DNA from: Theocolax elegans
Taxonomy: Eukaryota; Arthropoda; Insecta; Hymenoptera; Cerocephalidae
Length of the DNA: 64,000 nt
Reading direction: 5' to 3'
Assembly (NCBI GenBank): GCA_026168455.1
Contig: CM047426.1
Span: forward strand, 40,471,313 to 40,535,312
Shown here: in pieces, positions 55,740 through 64,000 of the stretch
Layout of the letters: every line of letters starts with the position of its first letter
Numbering within the stretch: position 1 is the first letter of the stretch
The notes under the pieces: generated by a model
Told to the model about the DNA's origin: nothing
The model's input: only the letters and a program-made list of their open reading frames with translations
Database searches by the model: none
Position numbers and translations under genes: made by a program

Positions 55740-58700
55740 CACTCTCTCATCCACTTTCAGGATGCGAAGAGCTCGCCAGGAGTAACTCTGGACAGTAGTA
55801 GCTCAGTAGTAGCTTTGGAGCGGATCCGGAATTTGCGGTTTCGAGTAAAATTGATTTAATTTTAGGCGCTGATCTCTACGGTCAGCTACTTCGTTCCGGG
55901 GTTAGAAAATCTTCTACTTCGCAGCTTGTCGCTCAAAATACGGTTCTAGGTTGGATTATTTCTGGTCCCATAGATGTTGGAGTTTCACGGCGGGCGGAGA
56001 GCATTTCAACCACTTCTCGCGTCCAGGCATTTCATTGCGCTCCTCAAGAGGATTTAGATTTGGTGTTACAGCGGTTTTGGACTCTTAAGGACGTGGCTGC
56101 ACCTGTAAGTAAGCTGAAGCCGGACGATCAGAGGTGTGAGATGTTGTTCGAGAACACTCATAGCAGGGACTCGCAAGGTCGGTTCGTCGTGAATCTCCCT
56201 ATTAAGGCTAATCCTCCATCTGTCGCAGCGGAGTCTCGAGGTATAGCGTTAGGCTCGCTCGCTAGTATGCAGCGTCGTTTCTCTCGAGATCCAAGGCTTG
56301 CCCAGAAGTATAACGACTTCATGGAGATGTATGAGAGATTAGGTCACATGACGAGAGTTCCACCATCGGAATTATCAAGACCTGATGCTTGGTATTTGCC
56401 TCACCATGCAGTGGTTCAAACTACTGAGTCGAAATGTAAGTTACGAGTTGTTTTCGATGCTTCTCGCCGTACGCTCGATGGACATTCGTTGAATTCTTTT
56501 TTGTTCACAGGACCTTCGTTGCAGAGTGATTTATCGTTGATTCTTCTCAACTGGCGTAAGTATCGTTTCGTTTTTACGGCTGACATTGTCAAGATGTTCC
56601 GGCAAATTCGGGTTAGGTCAGAAGATCAGGACTATCAGAGAATCGTTTGGGCTCCCAATTCTTCGTCGGAACCGGTAGACTTTCGCCTGACGACGGTTAC
56701 CTACGGGACAGCCTGTGCGCCTTATCTGGCCATTCGTACCCTCGCACAGCTAGCTCAAGATGAAGGGAGCGGTTTCCTCTCGGGGCTCGATGTCTTCTAA
56801 CCGAGACGTATGTGAATGACACATTTGCAGGAGCGGACGATCTATCGACTGCGGTTAGAAAGAGGATCGAGCTTACCGAATTATTAGCTTCTGCTAGGAT
56901 CGAGTTGGATAAGTGGGCTGCTAATCATCGGGAACTCCTTCCAGACTCAATACGGCCAATCACTGAAAAGCAGATTGATGAGGATGAAGCAGTCAAGGCG
57001 TTAGGCGTTCATTGGGTTCCGTCGCAGGACGAATTTCGCTTTAATGCAGTAGCGGTGGAAGGTTTATCTGCGGCTCATACGAAGAGAACAGTTCTCTCAA
57101 ACATCGCGCGTTTATTCGATCCGTTAGGTTGGCTAGCTCCAGTCACGATTTCGGCTAAGATTTTGATGCAGGATATGTGGATTTTGAAATGTGATTGGGA
57201 TTCTCCTCTTCCAGCTGAGATTCGTGACCGTTGGTATAATTATTGTAAGGGTCTGTTAGCATTGCCTTCTTTGTCCATAGATCGTTGGTTAGGCGGTACA
57301 CGGGATTGTTCTTTCCAGATTAATGGATTTTCGGATGCTTCTTCTCGAGCATATGCTGCTGTGGTTTATTTGCGCATCGACGACGGACAGGGCAACGTCA
57401 GTGTATCCTTATTATCGGCTAAATCGAAGGTAGCTCCTGTGAAAACAGTGAACATTCCCAATTTAAAATTGTGTGGCGCTGCTCTTGTCGTAAAGCTCAT
57501 TTTTCATGTAATTGGTTTGGATTTTCTGCAGAAGCTTCCAATTTTTGCCTGGTCTGATAGTCAGATCGTGCTTATGTGGCTTCGTAAGCATCCGTGCCAT
57601 TGGAAGACTTTTGTAGCCAATCGAGTTTCCTTGATTCAGAGTGAGTTGCCATCAGCAACATGGGCTCATGTTCCAACCAAGGAAAATCTGGCTGACTTGG
57701 CGACGCGAGGAGTTCAGTCGGAGGAGTTGGCTGACAGCGCTCTTTGGTTGCGGGGTCCGGCGTGGCTAACCATGCCTCCAACAGAGTGGCCTCGGCGGGC
57801 AGATCGGGTTCGGGCAAATCACGCTCGTCCAAGCATGGCAGAATCTGACATTTTAACTCGGTTTTCGACATTGACTGGACTTGTTCGTTTCGTAGCCATT
57901 TGCAGTAGGTTTCTTGCTCATTTTTGGAAAAGAGAAATGTCGACTCCAGGTGCTTTACCCTCATTTATAACCACCACTGAACTTGCTGCAGCTCGAGTGA
58001 GGGTTATTCATCTGGCTCAAGCGAGCTCCTATGCGACGGAAATTGGACTGCTGACATCGGGAAAAAGATTGCCGAAAGGCAATCGTCTCAGCAGTTTAAA
58101 CCCCTTTATAAGTAAGGACGATTGACTTTTACGCGTAGGAGGTCGATTGGGTCACTCGGATCTTCCTTTTGATAAAAAGCATCCGCCGATTTTGCCGCAG
58201 CACTCGGTTCTCAGTTTGTTGTTTGTGAGACATGCTCATCTTCAGTGTCTTCACGGTGGCCCAACTTTAAGGTCGAGCATTTTAATGTCCCAAGTTTGGA
58301 TAGTAGGGCGGAACCGCTTGGTCAAGTCGACGCTTCGTGTATGCGTGCCTTGCCAGCGGGTCAAGCCTCACTCAGCTCAACAACTCATGGGTGAGCTTCC
58401 AGCTAATCGTGTATCTCGGAGTAGAGCCTTCTCTACTTCGGGACTTGATTATGCAGGCCCGTTCCAGGTGCGTATGAGCAGGGGTCGTGGAAATCGCGCT
58501 TTTAAAGGTTATGTTGTTTTGTTTGTCTGTTTCGCTACTCGAGCTATTCATCTAGAGCTTGTTAGTGACTTAACGTCAGCATCGTTTGTTTGCGCTTTTC
58601 GTCGTTTCGTAGGGAGACGAGGAATTTGCCGAAATCTCTACAGTGACAACGCAACAAACTTCCGGGGAGCTGTTAAGGAACTTCAGGGTATGTTCCATCA

Positions 58701-59349
58701 TGCCTCCCAGTTCTACAAAAGTACGGCATGTCTTCTTGCCAATGATGGGACTAACTGGACATTTATCCCTCCCAGTGCCCCTCATTATGGCGGTTTGTGG
58801 GAAGCTGGTGTCAAGTCGTTGAAACACCACTTAAAGAGAGTTGTCGGTGAGCATACCCTTACTTTCGAGGAGTTCTCCACCGCTCTCGTGGAGATCGAAG
58901 CCTGCCTCAACTCTCGTCCCTTGGGTGCTTTGAGTTCTGACGTCAATGACTTGCGCGCGCTTACCCCCTCTCATTTCCTCAATGAAGGAGTTTCGGTTTT
59001 GATACCTGACGCTGATCTGCCTTATATGCCAGAGAATCGGTTAGACAGATTTCAGTTGCTTCAGCGCATCCGCAACAACTTCTGGAAGCGTTGGTCAACT
59101 GAATATCTGCTCCATTTGCAAGAACGGGAGAAGTGGAGGGATCCATGCGAGAATTTTGCGGTAGGTCAGCTCGTCTTGGTAAAGGATGATCGGTACCCTC
59201 CATCAAAATGGCCATTGGGAAGGGTTATAGAGGTACACCCTGGCCCAGATGATCTAGTGCGAGTGGTTACCATCAAAACCGCTACTTCGTCTTTTCGACG
59301 GCACATTGCTCGGCTTTGTCCTCTAATACTCGGGGATAAGGCAAAATGA
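55740..59349 (+). pseudogene. BEL/Pao retrotransposon 2 pol
   Basis: Plus strand, 5' part lost in the gap. Starts with the end of the protease (IDLILGADLYGQLL near 55850), RT (FVFTADIVKMFRQIRV near 56570; the active site reads TYVNDTFAGADD near 56808 where YVDD is expected), a frame change near 56800, RNase H (NGFSDASSRAYAAV, but IPNLKLCGAA with Lys for the catalytic Glu, and SDSQIVLMWL), a TGA at 58122, then integrase (CVPCQRVKP, GLDYAGPF, YSDNATNFRG, GGLWEAGVKSLK) ending at 59349. Dead through RT and RNase H substitutions as well as frame breaks. Distinct lineage from element 1 and more GC-rich. Confidence 0.88.
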
Positions 59350-59390
59350 ACCTCTTTTTTCGGTTAGGTAGGCTTCTGGTTCGTCCATCG

Positions 59391-59407
59391 GACGAAGGCG
59401 GGCGGAA
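59391..59407 (+). promoter_or_regulatory. Polypurine tract of BEL/Pao element 2
   Basis: GACGAAGGCGGGCGGAA directly before the LTR start at 59408; primes plus-strand synthesis in LTR elements. Confidence 0.6.
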
Positions 59408-60230
59408 TGTTCGGGTTATTTGCGTTGCGACCACCCTTTCAAATTTCGCGGGTGATATCGATCGAGATGGGCGCGCGTTTCAATAGATCGAATTGAGGGC
59501 CCGTCGGGTGGGGGAAAAATCGGACAAGCACGGCGAATTTTGCGCGGCATTTTTCGACAGTTCGTATCGAGCCTCCATCAAGGATAGCTAAACGTCGCGA
59601 TAGCTAAGTTCAACGATACGACGTTGAATATTTTTATTGTTTGTTACGGGATTTTGATTTTGTAATTGCGGCGTTTTGTGTGAGTGTGTGTGCGTGTGTG
59701 CTAGTGTGAGTAGGCGCTTTAGTTTGGTAAAGGATTAACGCCGACCACGTTCAAGCTCCCTCGTCGTGTCGGTTTCCGAGCTGCGGAGCACCTACGCGGC
59801 GCGTCTCAATCTTGGCGGCCCGTGGTACAGCGAGGTTCCTCCGAGACGTCGGGGCTCCCTGTATCGTCAGAACGGTGCTCCCACGTTTCCCCAGCAACGT
59901 ATCTAGGAAGGTAAGAGAGCTCTCTCTCTGTGCGTGCGACAAGGTACCTCGCGGCTTAGAGCGGTAAGCGTTAACCGCAAGCGTTTCTTTTTTCTTTCTT
60001 TTTCTCTCCTCTCCTTCACTCTTTATTTGGCTGTTAGAGTCTCTTTTTTATTGTATATTTTTCCTTTAAGTAAATAAAGTTTGAGCTTGCTTGGGCTTTT
60101 CTCTCTATTTTGTGAGAGATTTTACGCCTGGGCAAGTGTCTTTTTTCTACGCGTAATAACGTGTTTGTATTTGAATTAGAAGCCCGACCATCCCTCACTC
60201 AATCCTATTTATCATTATTATAAATATATA
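59408..60230 (+). mobile_element. 3' LTR of BEL/Pao element 2
   Basis: Starts TGTTCGGGTTATTTGCG after the polypurine tract. Contains a TG-rich stretch (59685-59700), pyrimidine tract (59985-60025) and AAATAAAGTTTGAGC as a poly(A) signal near 60070. The right end is uncertain (about 60200-60240, where a TA microsatellite begins). No partner LTR in view. Confidence 0.65.
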
Positions 60231-60241
60231 TATATATATAT
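60226..60241. repeat. (TA)n microsatellite
   Basis: Short TA run at the edge of the LTR. Confidence 0.9.
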
Positions 60242-60557
60242 TGTTAGCAAAGTAAGTATTCTTTTCAAATAATAAACAGAATAGTTTCATACGGAAGAAA
60301 AATTATTTTCATTTTTTTATATCGTCGTGATTTACGAAGACCAGCCCATCTGAATGCTTTATTAAATGTAAACGTGCTAGTCTTCTTAAATACGATGATA
60401 TAATACCTTCAGTAAAAATTATTTTACGAAACCGCGGAAATATTTAGATAAAAATTTTCTAATAAGAAATGCCGAGAGTTATTGAAAAGGTATTAGGTGA
60501 TAAAAATTTTTAGAGATTAAGGTGCTGTCACGATTTTTAGTGAAACAAAGTTGACAA

Positions 60558-60833
60558 TTTAATTGGAACCTTCTTGAAGAAACATTTGAATTGGAACCTT
60601 TTTTAAATAAACATTTGAATTGGAACCTTTTTGAAATAAATATTTGAATTGGAACCTTTTTGAAATAAACATTTGAATTGGAACCTTTTTGAAACAAAAA
60701 TTTGAATTGGAACCTTTTGAAACGAAAATTTGAATTGGAACCTTTTTGAAACGAAAATTTAAATTGGAACCTTTTTGAATACAAAATTTGAATTGGACCC
60801 TTTTTGAAGAAAAATTTGAATTGCAACCTTCTT
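60558..60833. repeat. 29-bp minisatellite, about nine to ten units
   Basis: Unit TTGAATTGGAACCTTTTTGAAAxxAAA. Because 29 is not a multiple of three, all minus-strand frames stay open and cycle through the same peptides (QKGSNSN, KKVPIQI, KRFQFK); the two overlapping open frames at 60479-60909 are therefore artefacts of the repeat. Confidence 0.9.
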
Positions 60834-61040
60834 GCACTAAGGCGACGATATCAACTACTATATTTTTAGTAACATTACTTGTCATATAAAATTTTGGTCC
60901 TAATGACAAAACTTCAACAACATTCTGAGGTGTATTTACGTCTGTAAAATTGACAAACCATTTATCTTTATACTATTTAATTTTTTTAATTTAGCAACTT
61001 TATTTCCTATCGATAAACGTTTACATGAGCATGAATTTTA

Positions 61041-61440
61041 CTATTTCTTTTGTGTGTATTTCATTTTACTTCTTGTTTCTTTGTAGTTTGCTTGTAGTAA
61101 CTCAGTAACGGAACAAAAATTTTTAGTGATGTCAAAAGATAACGGTGGAATTTCACTAACTTTTAGATGATCGATGAAAGGCAGTATGTCTATTTCAATT
61201 TCTTTGTCAATACCAATTCGTGCTTGATTCATTTGATTTTCATGAAACTCAATGCAGCAGCTTGTGGCGATCGTTAATGCCCAAATATAAACGTGGACTC
61301 CACAATTACCGCCAACACCGCGATTCTTTAAAATTTGAGATGGAGTATCTTCAGGGACATACATTGTCCACTCATGCCAATCAATTGTATCGGACTTTTC
61401 ATTTACAATATATGTATATATTCCAACTATGATCGTGGGT
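61041..61440 (-). pseudogene. Ulp1/SENP-like (C48) cysteine protease domain, partial
   Basis: Minus strand: DWHEWTMYVPEDTPSQ, then GVGGNCGVHVYIWALTIATS, whose N-C-G-V-x-V-x-x-W/Y-A is the nucleophile-Cys motif of Ulp1-like proteases. The His and Asp of the triad would lie upstream; the sequence there is not clearly coding, and I cannot place an exon. Followed by IDKEIEIDILPFIDHLK to the stop at 61041. Ulp1-like domains are often carried by DNA transposons, which fits the transposase-like relic upstream (62790-64000). Confidence 0.55.
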
Positions 61441-61703
61441 TGGGGATTGTGATGCTATAAATCAAAATAAACCATAATATTTTTGCTTAGCAAAATTACT
61501 AATAATGTCCAGTGGACAGAATAACAATTTATGGGTATTATTAGCAATACATTTTTTTAAATATCATTTCTATTGTGGCCCAGTTCAAAAAACCTTGACT
61601 AATAATTTTCTTCTGTCACTGGCGTCTCCGCGCGTCTTACGTGTCTGAGAAGGATAGAATGAGCGATAAGGTGTCTCGACTAATGTAAGCGTTGGATTGT
61701 AGC

Positions 61704-61776
61704 GCGGACGTTAGCTTGATAGTTAGAGTACGAGGTTCGTAATCCAAGGCCCGTGTGTTCAAATCCTGTCGTCCGC
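61704..61776 (+). tRNA. tRNA-like sequence (pseudogene)
   Basis: 73 nt with a perfect 7-bp acceptor stem GCGGACG/CGTCCGC, a D-arm-like TTAGCTTGATAGTTAGAG, loop TTCGTAA (anticodon CGT) and box B-like GTTCAAATCC. Anticodon and T stems pair badly, so it is unlikely to be a working tRNA. Confidence 0.4.
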
Positions 61777-61915
61777 CTTTTTCACTTCTCGCCTTTTTAA
61801 TCCGTAACACTTCTTAAAATTTTATAAAAAAAATATGTATCAAAACATTCTAGCAATATATTATGTTTTGCTGCTACGTCGGGTAATGTGCTAAAAACAC
61901 TGTTTATAATACTAT

Positions 61916-62130
61916 CGACGAGGCCTGCGATGGCTCGGTCGGTAGGGCGTCGGGCTCGTAATCTGGAGGTCCCAGGTTCGATTCCCGGCCCCGGCCGATT
62001 GATACAAGCACCACTGACGAATATATGTTCAACAAGTGCTTTCTTCACCAAGACATCGTATGACCTCCGTCGCTGGTTAGCACCGGTTCGGGAGCATAAA
62101 AAGAGCGACGTTAAAATAATAATAAAAAAA
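61916..62130 (+). mobile_element. tRNA-derived SINE, copy 2
   Basis: Second copy of the SINE at 29307-29514: GGCTCGGTCGGTAGGGCG (box A) and GGTTCGATTCCCGGC (box B), body, and ATAATAATAAAAA tail. Probable 8-bp target duplication AATACTAT (61908-61915 and 62131-62138). Confidence 0.88.
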
Positions 62131-62134
62131 AATA

Positions 62135-62800
62135 CTATAATCTAAGTATTAATTTGCATTTTAATAGGGTAGTAATGTTTGAAATAAACCTCAAATCAGG
62201 AAAATTTGAGGGGTATTCAACATCTTCCTGGAATAAAACAGTCGAGTTTTGAACTGTTTCATACCGTTTTTTATTGTCAAGAATTTGATCAACTTTATCG
62301 TCATTGATTTCAGTTACATTTTCAATCATTTCTTCTTGTAAATTATTAGTCAATTTTTCAATTGTATCGTCATCGATTTTCATTTGTACTATATTAGCTT
62401 TTTCTCCTACATTACATTTACTTTCGATAATCATTTCCTTTTTCACATTAGTTTTTCTTTTCTTTTCAAGTTTTTTTATTCCTTCATAAGTTTTATCATA
62501 TTTTTTTGTATATTAATTATAATACGTTTTTTACGTATTTTAATTGACGTAAGTATCTATTAGGCATCCTTTTTCCTCTTTTTTTCTTATTTTGCCATAC
62601 TTCGCCTTCAGAATTTACACCGTTTCTCATGGGTGCTTGACGTATCTTGTTTCGACAATTTTTTATAACATTATCTCTTTTCGTTACACCTAATTTATTA
62701 CTTTCTTCATTTTTAATTCTCCTGGATATTTCTGTTGGAAACTTTCTTTTCTTTATTTTTAACTGTATAATACCTTCAGTTTTTTAATTAATCGGGGTAT
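62135..62800 (-). pseudogene. Lysine-rich coding-like stretch between transposase and protease domains
   Basis: Two minus-strand pieces: about 62790-62515 (KFPTEISRRIKNEESN, APMRNGVNSEGEVWQ, NRYLRQLKYVKN) and 62446-62135 (KCNVGEKANIVQMK, DDDTIEKLTNNLQEE). Codon-like composition and position suggest they belong to the same decayed gene as the flanking domains. No domain recognised. Confidence 0.35.
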
Positions 62801-64000
62801 TTTAATTTTCTCCTCCCAATGTAAAATTTGATGTTTTTGTATTTTAAAAAAATTCTCTGCGGTAGCATTACTGTCACGTGTTAGTCCAAGCCGTATGTAT
62901 ATACCGGCTGCAGATCACAGTGCAAAAAAAGGCATCAAAAAACGACCAAGTAATCTATCAAGGTTTCCGAATAAATTTATTCTCAGTATTGGTGCAGGCA
63001 GTATTTTCTACAATTTACAAATCATAGAGATTAATTTTATTAAAAGCATAACAAGATGGTTTAATAATGCTAAACTAAAATCGGTTTCTAGTTTAAGAAA
63101 TTTTTTGTTTACTGATATTCGCTTAAATTGATCAAGGAAGAATGACAACATGAAAGAGATTAAGGTTTCTGTATGCGTTGAAGAGTAGCATTCAATTAAT
63201 TCAAGTAGCGGACATTCCTCAGAGCCAGGTAAAGTTAAAGCATAATAATAAATAGTCACATCTGACTCTGCATATGGCGGTTATGCTGCTATAGATCCTG
63301 TGGCATATCGATGAAGAGATATTGTTTTTTGTAGTGATAAATATTCTAACTACTTTTGTGTAAATAATATTATCGTCCATGGATCAGATATAAAAAATTA
63401 AATATAACCTCTTATTAAATCACCATAGGCGTTGCGATATATATTTTGTAATTTTTTCATAGAAATGTAAAAGTTATCATCGATATAATTTTTTTTACGA
63501 AAATCACTTTTAATTTTGTGCAAAATCGAGCTATCTGGAGTGTGAATAAAATTTCCTTGTTGTAATATGTCATCATCTTTAGATTCCAGCGTTTTCCACT
63601 TTACCATTTTCGATGACATTTTTTCCATTTTTTCAGCTAATGCTTTCCTTTCCTCTGATCTAATAAATTTTGTATGAACTTCTTCGACGTGTTCAATTAC
63701 TTTTTGTTGTAAAATAATCACTTTATAGTCCTTAAACGATTCTTTTATCTCGTCCTGAATAATAAATTTAAATCGAGTGCATGTTGATTATTTGTATTTA
63801 GCTTCAGAATTAAAATAAATATTGCTTCCTCCATCAACATTAGATGAACATTTGTGCCATTCAAATGCAAAAACGCAATAACGGTATTGTTTTGAAAATG
63901 CGTTGTGAAAACTATCAGTATACAAGTACTTTAAATTTTATTTTTCCCTACCCAATATTCTTTCCAAAAGTTGTGGGGAACAACAAATTTTTGTCCTTGA
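62790..64000 (-). pseudogene. DDE-transposase-like relic
   Basis: Minus strand, several frames, continuing out of the window. Order: DSFHNAFSKQYRYCVFAF, EEVHTKFIRSEERKALAEK (63721-63398), SILHKIKSDFRKKN, DPWTIILFTQK, ISLHRYATGSIAA near 63290, TIYYYALTLPGSEECPLL and HTETLISFMLSFFLDQ (63259-63008), LETDFSLALLNHL, LMPFFAL, then NATAENFFKIQKHQILHW near 62850. The layout (aromatic/ATGS, TDFSxAL, NAxxENxFKxxKxxIL) is that of a widespread animal transposase-like protein with spaced acidic residues; the first expected Asp is not readable (Arg or Tyr in its place). I cannot name the superfamily with confidence; KDZ or MULE-like are candidates. Confidence 0.5.

Noticed and set aside
57572..58830. Minus-strand open frames within BEL element 2
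   Set aside because: Antisense shadows of the integrase and RNase H coding sequence.
60479..60909. Two overlapping 115-codon genes on the minus strand
   Set aside because: They are the same 29-bp minisatellite read in rotating frames.

Overview
The window is a transposon graveyard from an AT-rich insect genome, probably hymenopteran and possibly an ant. This is inferred from the combination of Polinton/Maverick, Penelope-like, BEL/Pao, Tc1/mariner-like and tRNA-derived SINE sequences; no host gene was recognised, so the species cannot be fixed. Nearly all coding sequence belongs to mobile elements and most of it is broken by stops, frameshifts, deletions or nested insertions.

Layout. 1-8.7 kb: two near-identical direct copies of a block (offset 4,746 bp) that ends in a Penelope-like element (PLE; reverse transcriptase plus GIY-YIG endonuclease) on the minus strand. 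8.7-11.5 kb: an inverted, 5'-truncated copy of the same PLE and its flank, split by two hairpin-rich foldback elements. 12.7-13.1 kb: a third, decayed PLE fragment. 14,107-23,451: Polinton A, minus strand, with both ends intact (AG...CT termini, long terminal inverted repeats, 6-bp target duplication GATAAA). 23.9-25.6 kb: another PLE family, minus. 25.6-34.5 kb: simple repeats, foldback elements/MITEs, a LINE fragment, a SINE with a target-site duplication, a minisatellite, a mariner-like transposase relic and an insertion carrying a tRNA-like sequence. 34.5-47.6 kb: Polinton B, plus strand, lacking recognisable termini. 48-52.8 kb: tandem repeats (about 402-bp and about 230-bp units) in otherwise unrecognised sequence. 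52.8-60.2 kb: two BEL/Pao retrotransposons pointing away from each other around a 100-N assembly gap. 60.5-64 kb: a 29-bp minisatellite, a tRNA-like sequence, a second copy of the SINE, and a decayed DDE-transposase-like gene with a Ulp1/SENP-like cysteine protease domain.

The two Polintons are the centre of interest. B keeps protein-primed DNA polymerase B, packaging ATPase, a small hydrophobic-tailed protein, a conserved accessory protein, a chromodomain integrase, the minor capsid (penton) protein, a basic protein, and pieces of major capsid and protease. A keeps the polymerase N-terminus, most of the major capsid protein, an intact 160-residue protein and the adenain-like protease. Both end with the same two genes: a 273-residue protein with a possible PC4-like N-terminus, and a 59-residue protein with an N-myristoylation signal and an acidic dileucine motif. 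Their large internal deletions are different and largely complementary, and in both the deletion junction happens to fuse two genes in frame. The terminal repeats of A carry arrays of TCAAGGTCA and TGACGTCA motifs, which suggests (inference) control by host nuclear receptors and bZIP factors.
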